Source: Flavobacteriaceae bacterium (GTDB lineage Bacteria > Bacteroidota > Bacteroidia > Flavobacteriales > Flavobacteriaceae). From it: DNA of 64,000 nucleotides. Made by a program: the position numbers and the translations under genes. The stretch's first letter is position 1. Each line of letters opens with the position of its first letter. This document shows positions 17,267 through 26,391 of the stretch, piece after piece. A model generated the notes under the pieces. It was not told the DNA's origin and ran no database searches. It saw nothing but the letters and a program-made list of their open reading frames with translations. The stretch spans positions 1-64,000 of the forward strand of contig CANFNV010000001.1 of assembly GCA_947448525.1 (NCBI GenBank), written 5' to 3'.

Positions 17267-19186
17267 ATGAATAAATTTGAACAATTAGGTCTGAATGAAT
17301 CGTTACTGCTGGCGATCAAAGATCTAGGATTTGAGAATCCGTCAGAAGTGCAAGAAAAAGCGATTCCAGTCTTATTGGAAAAAAACACAGACTTAGTAGC
17401 TTTAGCACAAACAGGTACAGGAAAAACAGCAGCTTTCGGTTTTCCGCTAATACAAAAAATTGATGCTGAAGACAGAAGTACACAAGCATTAATTTTATCA
17501 CCAACGCGTGAGCTCTGCTTACAAATCACCAACGAGATTAAACAATACTCAAAATATGTAAAGGGTTTACATACAGTGGCAGTTTATGGTGGTGCAAGCA
17601 TTACAGAACAAGCTAGAGAAATTAAACGTGGAGCACAAATTATTGTGGCAACTCCCGGTAGAATGCAAGACATGATTAATCGTGGTCTTGTAAACATTAA
17701 AAACATCAACTTCTGTATTCTTGATGAAGCAGATGAGATGTTAAACATGGGGTTTTATGAAGACATCGTATCGATTTTATCCGACACTCCAGACGAGAAA
17801 AACACATGGTTATTCTCAGCAACTATGCCTGCAGAAGTAGCTCGAATTGCAAAAAAATTCATGCATAATCCTGCTGAAGTTACTGTGGGAAGCAAAAACT
17901 CCGGTTCGGCTACAGTATCTCACGAATTTTATTGTGTGAATGCTCGTGACCGTTACGAAGCTTTAAAACGTTTAGCAGATGCTAATCCAGACATATTTTC
18001 TGTAGTTTTTTGTAGAACAAAACGCGATACACAAGCTGTTGCAGAGAAATTAATTGAAGATGGTTACAGTGCCGCTGCTTTACACGGAGATTTATCTCAG
18101 GCGCAACGTGATGGCGTTATGAAATCGTTCAGAGGTCGTCAAATTCAAATGCTAGTAGCTACAGATGTTGCTGCCCGTGGAATTGACGTTGAAAATATTA
18201 CTCACGTAGTAAATTATCAATTACCTGATGAAATTGAAACGTACAACCACCGTTCGGGAAGAACCGGTCGTGCTGGTAAATTAGGAACTTCTATCGTAAT
18301 TATTACTAAAAGTGAGATTCGTAAGATTTCATCTATTGAAAGAATCATCCAACAAAAATTTCAAGAAAAAACAATTCCTTCTGGAATGGAAATTTGCGAA
18401 ATTCAATTGTTACACTTAGCTAATAAAATTAAAGATACCGAAGTTGACCACGAAATAGACAATTATCTTCCAGCAATCAACGAAGTTCTTGATGGGTTAA
18501 CTAAAGAAGAACTAATCAAGAAAATGGTTTCTGTAGAATTCAACAGATTTATCAATTATTACAAAAAGAAACGCGATTTATCGGGAGAAAAAGGCAGTGA
18601 AAGAAGCGAAAGAAGCTCTGAACCAAGAGAAATTAGAGCAGGTGACCCCGTTCGTTATTTTGTAAATATTGGTTCGAGAGATGATTTTGACTGGATGCAA
18701 TTAAAAGATTTCTTGAAAGAAACTCTCGATTTGGGTCGTGACGACGTTTTCAAAGTAGATGTCAAAGAAGGATTCTCTTTCTTCAACACCGACGGAGAAC
18801 ATACTGATAAAGTGATGTCTGTTCTTAACGGATTTGACCTTAACGGAAGAAGAATCAACGTTGAAATTTCTAAAAACGACGGCGGAAGTCGCGAAAGACG
18901 TGACCATAATGGAAGAAGTGGTGGCGGATTTAGTGGCGGAAGAAGCTCAGGTGGTTTTAGAAGTGATAGAAATTCAGGTGGAGATAGAAGAAGTTCGGGA
19001 AGTTTCGGACCAAGAAGTGGTGGAGATAGAAGTTCGGCTCCAAAACGTGAAGGTGGATTTAGAAGCGAAAGAAGTACTTCAGCTCCGAGAAAAGAACCTG
19101 GTTCATCTCAAAGAGAAGGAGGTTCTGAAAGACCAGCTAGTCGTTCGTTTGACGATGCTAAAACAAGAAGACCAAGAAGAAGTTAA
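17267..19186 (+). CDS. DEAD-box RNA helicase with RRM and RGG-like tail (DeaD/CsdA type)
   Basis: The protein is about 639 residues from the ATG at 17267. It carries the Q motif region (FENPSEVQEKAIPVLL), motif I AQTGTGKT, Ia PTRELCLQI, motif II LDEADEML, motif III SATMP, and in the second RecA lobe VFCRTKRDT, ATDVAARGIDV and HRSGRTGRAGK. A DbpA/CsdA-type RRM follows at about residues 460-545 (VRYFVNIGSRDDFDWMQL, LNGRRINVEI). The tail is rich in Arg, Gly and Ser. Such helicases remodel rRNA and mRNA, often in the cold. It has its own promoter element and a strong terminator, so it is probably monocistronic. Confidence 0.95.
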   Translation: MNKFEQLGLNESLLLAIKDLGFENPSEVQEKAIPVLLEKNTDLVALAQTGTGKTAAFGFPLIQKIDAEDRSTQALILSPTRELCLQITNEIKQYSKYVKGLHTVAVYGGASITEQAREIKRGAQIIVATPGRMQDMINRGLVNIKNINFCILDEADEMLNMGFYEDIVSILSDTPDEKNTWLFSATMPAEVARIAKKFMHNPAEVTVGSKNSGSATVSHEFYCVNARDRYEALKRLADANPDIFSVVFCRTKRDTQAVAEKLIEDGYSAAALHGDLSQAQRDGVMKSFRGRQIQMLVATDVAARGIDVENITHVVNYQLPDEIETYNHRSGRTGRAGKLGTSIVIITKSEIRKISSIERIIQQKFQEKTIPSGMEICEIQLLHLANKIKDTEVDHEIDNYLPAINEVLDGLTKEELIKKMVSVEFNRFINYYKKKRDLSGEKGSERSERSSEPREIRAGDPVRYFVNIGSRDDFDWMQLKDFLKETLDLGRDDVFKVDVKEGFSFFNTDGEHTDKVMSVLNGFDLNGRRINVEISKNDGGSRERRDHNGRSGGGFSGGRSSGGFRSDRNSGGDRRSSGSFGPRSGGDRSSAPKREGGFRSERSTSAPRKEPGSSQREGGSERPASRSFDDAKTRRPRRS

Positions 19187-19210
19187 CAATTTAATTTTGT
19201 ATACATAAGT

Positions 19211-19248
19211 AAGCTCCAATATTGAAAAATCAATGTTGGAGTTTTTTT
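19211..19248 (+). terminator. Intrinsic terminator of the helicase gene
   Basis: A 12-base-pair stem (ctccaatattga with tcaatgttggag, one G-T wobble) and a 4-base A loop are followed by a run of seven T. It lies 25 bases after the helicase stop codon. Confidence 0.85.
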
Positions 19249-19340
19249 ATCATCCATGTTTGTTAATTTTCTTATAATAATTCACTTAAGCTATAAAATA
19301 TATTCAATAGTTTTATACTTTTAAACCTTCAAACCTTAAC

Positions 19341-20105
19341 ATGAGATATTTTGTAGCTTTTTTAATTCTTTTTACTTCAATAACTGGATTTTCTCAGCAA
19401 ACATTAGTACAAAAGAAAATCTTTGGTACAATTATAAATGGTTCAACAACCTTTCCTTTATCAAATGTTAATATCATCAATATCAATAAGGTTAAAGGGA
19501 CTATTTCTTCCGGGCGCGGTACATTTGAAATTGATGCTGATGTAAATGATACTCTACATATCTCAATGATTGGATTTCAATCGTTAAGAGTCAGAGTGAC
19601 CAATGATTGGGTTAAAAATGGAAATGCCAAAATAGAATTATCTGAAAAAGCTACAGCACTTGAAGAAGTTGACATAAAAAAATACAATCTTACAGGTTAT
19701 CTAGAAGTTGATACCAAACTAATTCCAGATCAAGAAAATTACCGATACAGTATTTCTGGCTTACCGCAGGGTTATGAAGCCGGAGAATATTCGCCAAAAG
19801 CATTTTCTCGTGTTATGAATTCTATTTTTAATCCTGCCGATATGCTTTATAATTTCTTTGGAAACAAACCCAAAGAACTTCGAAAATTAAAGCAAATGAA
19901 AAAAGATAACACTGTAAAAGCACTTCTCGAAACAAAATTCGATAGAGAAACCATAGCCATTCTATTAGGTATTGACAAAAAAGATATTCCAGAGATTTTA
20001 CAACATTGCAATTATTCGGAAGCGTTTATTCATACTGCAAATGACTTACAAATTTTAGATGCCATAAGTCAATGTTATGAACAATATAAGGTTTTAAAAA
20101 AATAA
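19341..20105 (+). CDS. Secreted protein with carboxypeptidase-regulatory-like domain
   Basis: The 254-residue product has a signal peptide (FVAFLILFTSITGFSQQ). Residues about 25-115 form a CarboxypepD_reg-like beta-sandwich (GTIINGSTTFPLSNVNIINI, GTISSGRGTFEIDADVNDTL, ISMIGFQSLRV), a domain also found at the N-terminus of TonB-dependent transporters in Bacteroidetes. The remainder is mostly helical with no recognised catalytic motif. There is no T9SS sorting domain, so it is probably periplasmic or attached to the outer membrane. It converges on trmH with only two bases between stop codons. Confidence 0.7.
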   Translation: MRYFVAFLILFTSITGFSQQTLVQKKIFGTIINGSTTFPLSNVNIININKVKGTISSGRGTFEIDADVNDTLHISMIGFQSLRVRVTNDWVKNGNAKIELSEKATALEEVDIKKYNLTGYLEVDTKLIPDQENYRYSISGLPQGYEAGEYSPKAFSRVMNSIFNPADMLYNFFGNKPKELRKLKQMKKDNTVKALLETKFDRETIAILLGIDKKDIPEILQHCNYSEAFIHTANDLQILDAISQCYEQYKVLKK

Positions 20106-20107
20106 TA

Positions 20108-20767
20108 TTATTGGTGTTCCAAATAATATCTTTCTTCTATACGCTTTATATCTTTAATTGTATTTTTTGCCCAAATCAATCGCTTTTCAAGAATTTCTTC
20201 ATCAGACAATTGCCAATTCACATTCGATTGACGCAATCTATTGGTCAAATCTTGAATAATTATTGCAGCTGAGACTGATATATTCAAACTCTCAGTAAAA
20301 CCAACCATCGGAATTTTCAAATATCCGTCTGCTTGTTGCATGACTTCCTCAGAAAGTCCTTCTTTTTCAGTACCAAAAAACAAAGCGCTTTTTTTAGTGA
20401 AATCAAATTCATGTAGCAAACAGGAATCATTGTGGGGTGTAGTTGCAATAATTTGATATCCTTTAGCACGCATATTATCAATACAATTTCCAATAGTTTC
20501 AAACTTATTTATATCAACCCATTTCTGAGCTCCCATGGCAATTTCTTTGTCAATGTTTTTTCCAAATCGTTGTTCCACGATATTCAATTCCTGAATTCCA
20601 AAAACTTCGCAACTTCGCATCACCGCACTCGTATTATGAAACTGAAAAACATCTTCGACAGCAACGGTTAAATGATTAGTCCTGTTTTTTAAAACTTCTA
20701 AAAAACGTACTTTTCGATTGTCTGTCAAAAATCCTTCAAGATAATTTAGTAAATCTAAATCGACCAT
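20108..20767 (-). CDS. trmH: TrmH-family RNA 2'-O-methyltransferase
   Basis: This 219-residue protein has the SPOUT trefoil-knot motifs of the TrmH/SpoU family: motif 1-like FHNTSAVMRSCEVFGI, motif 2 FGTEKEGLSEE, and motif 3 IPMVGFTESLNISVSAAIII. The conserved Arg, Glu and Asn residues of these motifs are present. The most likely reaction is S-adenosylmethionine-dependent methylation of the ribose of G18 in tRNA. The length and the helical C-terminal extension fit TrmH rather than the rRNA enzyme RlmB. It is transcribed divergently from the sirtuin gene with a -7 element at 20787-20794. Confidence 0.88.
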   Translation of the reverse strand: MVDLDLLNYLEGFLTDNRKVRFLEVLKNRTNHLTVAVEDVFQFHNTSAVMRSCEVFGIQELNIVEQRFGKNIDKEIAMGAQKWVDINKFETIGNCIDNMRAKGYQIIATTPHNDSCLLHEFDFTKKSALFFGTEKEGLSEEVMQQADGYLKIPMVGFTESLNISVSAAIIIQDLTNRLRQSNVNWQLSDEEILEKRLIWAKNTIKDIKRIEERYYLEHQ

Positions 20768-20786
20768 TTTATAAATATTATTTTGG

Positions 20787-20794
20787 CAAAAATA
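20787..20794 (-). promoter_or_regulatory. Promoter -7 element for trmH
   Basis: The minus strand reads TATTTTTG, matching TAnnTTTG, 20 bases before the trmH ATG. It lies in the 50-base gap shared with the divergent sirtuin gene. Confidence 0.5.
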
Positions 20795-20817
20795 GTAAAA
20801 TTGATTAGTTTTAACCG

Positions 20818-21510
20818 ATGAAGAAATTAGTAGTTTTAACTGGTGCTGGAATTTCTGCTGAAAGTGGACTCAAAACTTTTAGAGATTCTGAAGGTCTTTG
20901 GCAAGGCCACGATATTATGGAAGTGGCAACTCCACAAGGTTGGCGTAAAAATCAAGAATTGGTGTTGGATTTTTACAATCAAAGACGAAGACAATTGCAT
21001 AAAGTCCAACCTAATAGAGGGCATAAAACACTTTACGAATTAGAAAATAATTTTGATGTTTATATCATCACCCAAAATGTTGATAATTTACATGAAAAAG
21101 CTGGAAGTTCAAACATAATACATCTTCATGGAGAATTACTTAAAGTAAGAAGTGTAAAAGATAAAAATTACATTTTACATTGGGAAACTGATTTACGTAA
21201 AACCGATATTGATAAAAATGGATTTCAGTTGCGACCCCACATTGTATGGTTTGGAGAAGATGTTCCTGCGCTAGAAGAAGCTATAGAAATTACTCAAAAA
21301 GCGGACTATTTTGTGGTAATTGGAACTTCACTTCAAGTATATCCAGCAGCAGGATTAATTGAGTATATAAAGCCAAAAATTCCAATTTATTACATTGATC
21401 CAAATCCAATAAGCATTCGTAATCTATCCAATACAATTGAAATAATTCCCATGAATGCAAGTGATGGGGTTCCTTTACTGAAAACTAAATTAATTTCGTT
21501 AAATAATTAA
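20818..21510 (+). CDS. NAD-dependent protein deacylase, class III sirtuin without zinc cysteines
   Basis: The 230-residue protein shows all NAD-binding and catalytic sirtuin motifs: VLTGAGISAESGLKTFRDSE, TQNVDNLHEKAG, catalytic His in IIHLHGEL, PHIVWFGEDVP, VIGTSLQVYPAAGL and YIDPNP. FYNQRRRQ supplies the Tyr and Arg of the class III (SIRT5/CobB) desuccinylase-demalonylase pocket. Unusually, the protein contains no cysteine at all, so the four-cysteine structural zinc site between HLHGEL and PHIVWFGE is gone and replaced by LKVRSVKDKNYILHWETD. It removes acyl groups from lysines in the cytosol. I believe zinc-less relatives occur in Bacteroidetes, so this is likely functional. Confidence 0.9.
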   Translation: MKKLVVLTGAGISAESGLKTFRDSEGLWQGHDIMEVATPQGWRKNQELVLDFYNQRRRQLHKVQPNRGHKTLYELENNFDVYIITQNVDNLHEKAGSSNIIHLHGELLKVRSVKDKNYILHWETDLRKTDIDKNGFQLRPHIVWFGEDVPALEEAIEITQKADYFVVIGTSLQVYPAAGLIEYIKPKIPIYYIDPNPISIRNLSNTIEIIPMNASDGVPLLKTKLISLNN

Positions 21511-21632
21511 GTAATGTATTGAATATGCTAATCTAATTGTAAGTGCAATAACGCATATATTAGTTGCTTATTTTTATATAATTTTCACGAAAATTTACCA
21601 TTTGTCTACTTAAATAACACTTCATTATTCTT

Positions 21633-21640
21633 TACTTTTG
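21633..21640 (+). promoter_or_regulatory. Promoter -7 element for the ABC exporter gene
   Basis: TACTTTTG matches TAnnTTTG, 17 bases before the ATG at 21657. A TTG at 21602-21604 is farther upstream (28 bases) than the usual spacing. Confidence 0.5.
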
Positions 21641-21656
21641 CATAAAATAAAAAGAA

Positions 21657-23444
21657 ATGGCTCGATTTGAAGAAAATAACCTACCCAAAGCAAAAATCAA
21701 TGCAAGTTCATTAAGCAAAGCACTACTAATATTCAAATATGCTGACAATCATAAATGGAAGTTCTATTTGGGATTAATTTTTCTTTTATTAACAGGCGGA
21801 ACTGCTCTAGCGTTTCCTAAATTATTGGGAATGTTAGTAGATTGTGTTAATGCAAAAGATTTGGTTAAAGCCAAAAACATTGCATTAGGATTGATGGGGA
21901 TTTTAATGCTTCAATCGTTTTTCTCTTTTTTTAGATTATCATTGTTCATCAATTTTACTGAAAATACGCTTGCTAACATCCGATTGGCCTTATATAGCAA
22001 TTTGATAAAGTTACCGATGACCTTCTTTTCACAAAAAAGAGTGGGCGAATTAAACAGTAGAATTAGTTCTGATATTACTCAAATTCAAGATACTTTAACA
22101 TCTACAATTGCTGAATTTTTACGCCAATTTATTTTGATTATTGGTGGTGTGATTTTTTTGGCAACTATTAGTCCGAAGCTAACATTAATGATGCTTTCTA
22201 TTGTTCCAGTTGTAGCAGTAGCAGCAGTTATTTTTGGGAGATTTATTAGAAAATACTCGAAAAAAGTTCAAGATCATGTGGCCGAAAGTCAAGTTGTTGT
22301 AGAAGAAACTTTGCAAGGAATTACCAATGTGAAAGCTTTCGCAAATGAATGGTATGAAATTGAAAGATATAAAAGTAAAATTCAAGAAATTGTAAAAATT
22401 GCTATCAAAGGGGGCAAATATAGAGGATATTTTGCTTCTTTTATCATATTTTGTTTATTCGGAGCTATTGTTGCTGTGGTTTGGTTTGGAGTAAATTTAT
22501 GCATTAAAGGCGAAATTAAGGGTGTTGGCGAGTTGATTTCGTTTGTTTTGTATTCGACATTTATTGGAGCTTCGTTTGGTGGAATTGCCGAATTGTATGC
22601 TCAAATCCAAAAAGCCGTTGGAGCGACAGAACGGGTATTTGAACTGTTAGACGAAACTCCAGAACAAATCAATTCCATTCAAAACACATCAATAGAAAAA
22701 ATTAAAGGAAATGTAACCTTTAAAAATGTACAATTTAGTTATCCATCTCGACCTGAAATTCAAGTATTAAAAGGGGTGAATTTTAATGCTAATTTTGGTC
22801 AGAAGATTGCAATTGTTGGTCCGAGTGGCGCTGGAAAATCTACTATATCTTCTCTACTATTGCGATTTTATGATATTGAAGGCGGACAAATTTTAATTGA
22901 CGACAAAAACATTTATGACTATAACTTAGAGAACCTTCGCGGTAATATGAGTATTGTTCCGCAAGATGTTATTTTATTTGGTGGAACAATACGTGAAAAC
23001 ATTGCTTACGGAAAACCAAATGCTACCGAAGAAGAAATTTTATTAGCAGCCAAACAAGCTAACGCATTGGATTTTGTAAACGGATTTCCTGAAAAATTTG
23101 ATACTTTAGTTGGTGAACGCGGCATAAAACTTTCTGGTGGACAACGCCAAAGAATAGCAATTGCTCGCGCATTACTCAAAAATCCAAGTATTTTAATTTT
23201 GGATGAAGCTACTTCATCATTAGATAGTGAAAGTGAAAAATTAGTACAACAAGCTTTAGAAACTTTGATGGAAGGAAGAACGAGCATTATTATTGCACAT
23301 CGACTTTCCACAATTAGAAGTGCCGATGCGATTTTAGTTCTAAACGAAGGAAAAATTGTAGAAAAAGGAACCCACAAAGAACTATTAGGAATCGAAAATG
23401 GAATTTATAAGAATTTGAGTAATTTGCAATTTAGTGAACATTAA
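21657..23444 (+). CDS. ABC exporter half-transporter (MsbA-like)
   Basis: The 595-residue protein joins an N-terminal type IV ABC membrane domain of about six helices (residues 35-320) to a C-terminal ATPase. The ATPase has Walker A GPSGAGKST, the Q-loop VPQDVILFGGT, the signature LSGGQRQRIAIARAL, Walker B ILILDEATSSLD and the switch His in IIIAHRLSTIRSA. As a half-transporter it should act as a homodimer that exports lipids, drugs or other hydrophobic compounds across the inner membrane. It stands alone with its own promoter element and converges on the ammonium transporter gene, so context does not reveal a substrate. Confidence 0.93.
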   Translation: MARFEENNLPKAKINASSLSKALLIFKYADNHKWKFYLGLIFLLLTGGTALAFPKLLGMLVDCVNAKDLVKAKNIALGLMGILMLQSFFSFFRLSLFINFTENTLANIRLALYSNLIKLPMTFFSQKRVGELNSRISSDITQIQDTLTSTIAEFLRQFILIIGGVIFLATISPKLTLMMLSIVPVVAVAAVIFGRFIRKYSKKVQDHVAESQVVVEETLQGITNVKAFANEWYEIERYKSKIQEIVKIAIKGGKYRGYFASFIIFCLFGAIVAVVWFGVNLCIKGEIKGVGELISFVLYSTFIGASFGGIAELYAQIQKAVGATERVFELLDETPEQINSIQNTSIEKIKGNVTFKNVQFSYPSRPEIQVLKGVNFNANFGQKIAIVGPSGAGKSTISSLLLRFYDIEGGQILIDDKNIYDYNLENLRGNMSIVPQDVILFGGTIRENIAYGKPNATEEEILLAAKQANALDFVNGFPEKFDTLVGERGIKLSGGQRQRIAIARALLKNPSILILDEATSSLDSESEKLVQQALETLMEGRTSIIIAHRLSTIRSADAILVLNEGKIVEKGTHKELLGIENGIYKNLSNLQFSEH

Positions 23445-23474
23445 TAAATTTAATGCAGTTGGAAACTATATCAT

Positions 23475-24800
23475 TTAAAGATATTCACCATGTTGAGTAA
23501 TGTCTAAACCAAGCTCTTCTTTATCTTCACTTACTCTTAAAGGAGTGATTTTATTTACAACAAAAAATAAAGCATAGGATACGATAAAAGCAAAAATAGA
23601 TACAAGAACTAATGCTTTTAACTGAATCAAAAACAAAGTGGTATCTCCATATATTAATCCTTGATTTTTACCTACAATTGGATTAACTGATTTTGAAGCA
23701 AAAACTCCAGTTAATACCATTCCAACCATTCCGCCAACGCCATGACAGGCAAATACATCTAAAGCATCATCGACTTTACCTTTAGGGAATTTACTTACAA
23801 CAAGATTACTTATAAAACTTGCAATAAAACCAATTGCTAATGCCGAAGGAATTGTCACAAAACCTGCAGCTGGTGTAATCGCAACTAAGCCAACAACTGC
23901 TCCAATAGAAGCTCCCATTGCAGAAAGTTTGTGTCCTAGTATTTTATCTAGAAATACCCATCCCATAGCCGCAGCCGCAGCCGCAACTGTTGTTGTACCT
24001 ATAGCTTGTGCCGCTAATACGTTAGATCCTAAAGCTGAACCAGCATTAAAACCAAACCAACCAAACCACAATAAACCAGTTCCTAATAATACATAAGTAA
24101 TTCGTGCAGGAGTTGATTTTTGAACTTTCCTTTTTCCTAAGAATATAGCTCCAGCCAATGCAGCCCATCCTGCGCTCATATGGACTACTGTTCCTCCTGC
24201 AAAATCCAAAACGCCCCATCCAAAGAACAACCCATCAGGATGCCAAGTCATGTGACATAATGGAGCATATACAAAAACCATAAATAAAACCATAAATAAT
24301 AAGTAAGCCCAAAAACGAATCCGTTCAGCAAATGCACCCGTTATTAAAGCAGGGGTAATAATTGCAAATTTTGCTTGAAATAAAGCAAAAAGAATAAAAG
24401 GGATTGTAGGCGCTAACTCCCAGGCCGTATTTGCACTTACACCATTAAAAAATAAATTGGAAGAAGGATTGCCAACAAAACCACCTATTGAAGGTCCAAA
24501 ACACAAACCAAATCCAACTACTACCCAAAGTACAGATACGATAACCATAGCCATAAAACTTTGCAATACTGTACTAATGACATTTTTTTTTCCTACCATT
24601 CCTCCGTAAAAGAAACCTAATCCTGGAGTCATGATTAAAACTAAACCTGTAGCCGTAAGCATCCAAGCAGTATCTCCTGTATCTAACTTAAGTGGAACAA
24701 CATGATTGGATAGTATTTTATTTTCAGGAAATAGATAAATTGAAAAAATGGATAACACCAAAATTGTGATTAAAATCACACTTAAAATAATTTTTCTCAT
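23475..24800 (-). CDS. amt: Ammonium transporter (Amt)
   Basis: The protein is about 441 residues from ATG 24800 (MRKIILSVILITILVLSI). A 17-codon upstream extension to 24851 is less likely because the ATG at 24800 begins a typical signal/helix. The family pattern is clear: DTAWMLTATGLVLIMTPGLG, FYGGMVGKKN, the periplasmic Asp and first pore His in LDFAGGTVVHMSAGW, and the second pore His in FACHGVGGMVG. About 11 helices are expected, and the tail GLDITQHGEYL matches the regulatory C-terminus of AmtB. It takes up ammonium as a trimer. No glnK PII gene is adjacent, so local regulation by a partner PII protein is not visible. Confidence 0.95.
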   Translation of the reverse strand: MRKIILSVILITILVLSIFSIYLFPENKILSNHVVPLKLDTGDTAWMLTATGLVLIMTPGLGFFYGGMVGKKNVISTVLQSFMAMVIVSVLWVVVGFGLCFGPSIGGFVGNPSSNLFFNGVSANTAWELAPTIPFILFALFQAKFAIITPALITGAFAERIRFWAYLLFMVLFMVFVYAPLCHMTWHPDGLFFGWGVLDFAGGTVVHMSAGWAALAGAIFLGKRKVQKSTPARITYVLLGTGLLWFGWFGFNAGSALGSNVLAAQAIGTTTVAAAAAAMGWVFLDKILGHKLSAMGASIGAVVGLVAITPAAGFVTIPSALAIGFIASFISNLVVSKFPKGKVDDALDVFACHGVGGMVGMVLTGVFASKSVNPIVGKNQGLIYGDTTLFLIQLKALVLVSIFAFIVSYALFFVVNKITPLRVSEDKEELGLDITQHGEYL

Positions 24801-25173
24801 TTTTATACTTAAATTTGGAATAAATATAAAAAAATCAAATAGCACCCCCAATTATAATATAATAAAAAATATATTTTTATTGATTTACTATTATTTACTA
24901 TATAATTTTAGGGGTACTTCAAAAAATAAAATAAATAATATAAATTTAATAATGCAATATGTATTCAAATAAAGAGAAATATTAACAACTAAACAAACTG
25001 ATAAATACTAAATATTAACTTTTGTAAAGCGTTATTTTTTTTATATCATTTATTTAAAAAAAAGTATACTAAATTAGATTTTGAATATTATAAATGAAAC
25101 AAAACTTTTAATCAAGTTGGATTAAAAAAAATAAATAATATTTATTACATTCCATTTGAGTGCACAAAAAATA
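24801..25173. other. AT-rich intergenic region between amt and the proline dehydrogenase gene
   Basis: This 373-base stretch has very low GC and no supportable gene, RNA or strong hairpin. It must contain the amt promoter, but I could not find an exact TAnnTTTG match on the minus strand near 24800. Confidence 0.4.
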
Positions 25174-26343
25174 TTATTTTGATTTTCTTCTTACTCGTTC
25201 TGATTTTAATAAATTCAATTCTCTACTAGTTTGTCCAGCAACCGAAGTGTTTTCTTGAGCACGACGAATCAAGTATGGCATCACATCACGAACAGGGCCA
25301 AAAGGGAGGTATTTAGCAACATTATAACCATTTACCGCTAAATTATAACTGATATTATCACTCATTCCATATAATTGTCCAAACCAAATTCTCGGGTCGT
25401 TTTTAGTAATTCCATTAAATACTTGCATTCCCAAAAGTTTATATGAACTTTCTTCATTGTGTGTACCAGCAAAAATTGCCATTTTATCAATATGTTGCAT
25501 CATATACTCAACCGCAGTATTATAATTATCATCTGTTGCTTGTTTAGATGAACATATTGGAGTTTGATATCCGTTTTCTTGAGCGCGTTTGTGTTCTTTT
25601 TCCATATAAGCACCGCGAACTAATTTCATTCCAATATGGAAATCAGCTGCTTTTGCACGTTCATGTAATCCCTTTAAATAATTCATTCTGTCCCAACGAT
25701 ACATTTGTAAGGTGTTGAAAACAATAACTTGTTCTTTGTTGTATTTGCGCATCATTTCTTCTACCAAATCATCAGCAGCATCTTGCATCCAACTTTCTTC
25801 AGCATCAATCAATAGGGCAACATTTTTAGAATGTGCTGTTTTGCAAATGATATCAAAACGTTCTTTAACTCGATTCCATTCCGCTTGTTCAATATCTGAA
25901 AGCTGGAGCTTCTCGCCTATTTTAGTATATAAATCCAATCGACCAATTCCAGTGGGCTTGAATACTGCAAAAGGAATAGCATCTCTTTCTTTAGCAAATT
26001 CGACTGTTTTTAAAGTCATGTCTAAAACAGCATCAAATTGTGATTCATCTTCTTTCCCTTCTACAGAATAATCCAAAACCGATGAAACGCCTTTAGCATA
26101 CATATTATCAACAACTTTCAGACAATCCATTTCATTAATACCTCCGCAAAAGTGGTCAAAAACTGTAGCACGAATCAATCCTTCAACGGGTAAGTGAGCT
26201 TTTAATGCCAAATTAGTCAGTGTTGTTCCTATTCGAACCAACGACTCATTGGAAATCATTTTAAATAAAAAATAAGCTCTATCCAATTCGGAATCACTTT
26301 TTAAACCAAAAGCAACTTCGGTATTGTTGAAAATTGTATCCAT
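25174..26343 (-). CDS. Proline dehydrogenase (monofunctional, FAD-dependent)
   Basis: The 389-residue protein matches the stand-alone PRODH barrel: VFDHFCGGINEMDC near the N-terminus, VFKPTGIGRLDLY, LLIDAEESWMQDA, VKLVRGAYMEKEHKRA in the form MKLVRGAYME, FAGTHNEESSYKL, FGQLYGMSDNISYNLA and the C-terminal helix YLIRRAQENTSV. It oxidises proline to pyrroline-5-carboxylate at the membrane, passing electrons to quinone. The second enzyme, the carboxylate dehydrogenase, is not in the window, so the pathway is split as usual in this group. A -7 promoter element lies at 26363-26370. Confidence 0.93.
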   Translation of the reverse strand: MDTIFNNTEVAFGLKSDSELDRAYFLFKMISNESLVRIGTTLTNLALKAHLPVEGLIRATVFDHFCGGINEMDCLKVVDNMYAKGVSSVLDYSVEGKEDESQFDAVLDMTLKTVEFAKERDAIPFAVFKPTGIGRLDLYTKIGEKLQLSDIEQAEWNRVKERFDIICKTAHSKNVALLIDAEESWMQDAADDLVEEMMRKYNKEQVIVFNTLQMYRWDRMNYLKGLHERAKAADFHIGMKLVRGAYMEKEHKRAQENGYQTPICSSKQATDDNYNTAVEYMMQHIDKMAIFAGTHNEESSYKLLGMQVFNGITKNDPRIWFGQLYGMSDNISYNLAVNGYNVAKYLPFGPVRDVMPYLIRRAQENTSVAGQTSRELNLLKSERVRRKSK

Positions 26344-26362
26344 CGAAACTTTATTAATTATG

Positions 26363-26370
26363 CAAATATA
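26363..26370 (-). promoter_or_regulatory. Promoter -7 element for the proline dehydrogenase gene
   Basis: The minus strand reads TATATTTG, matching TAnnTTTG, 19 bases before the ATG at 26343. It lies between this gene and the end of the photolyase operon and separates their transcription. Confidence 0.5.
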
Positions 26371-26391
26371 ATTAGAGTTTTAGAATATTTT

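Noticed and set aside
18834-19208. 124-residue plus-strand ORF overlapping the helicase tail
   Set aside because: It is a frame-shifted reading of the Arg/Gly/Ser repeat region of the helicase; composition is Glu/Val-rich low complexity and it has no promoter.
23006-23377. 123-residue ORF antisense to the ABC exporter ATPase
   Set aside because: The opposite strand encodes Walker and signature motifs, so this is a shadow frame.
25712-26071. 119-residue ORF antisense to the proline dehydrogenase gene
   Set aside because: It mirrors conserved PRODH coding sequence and has no recognisable protein features.
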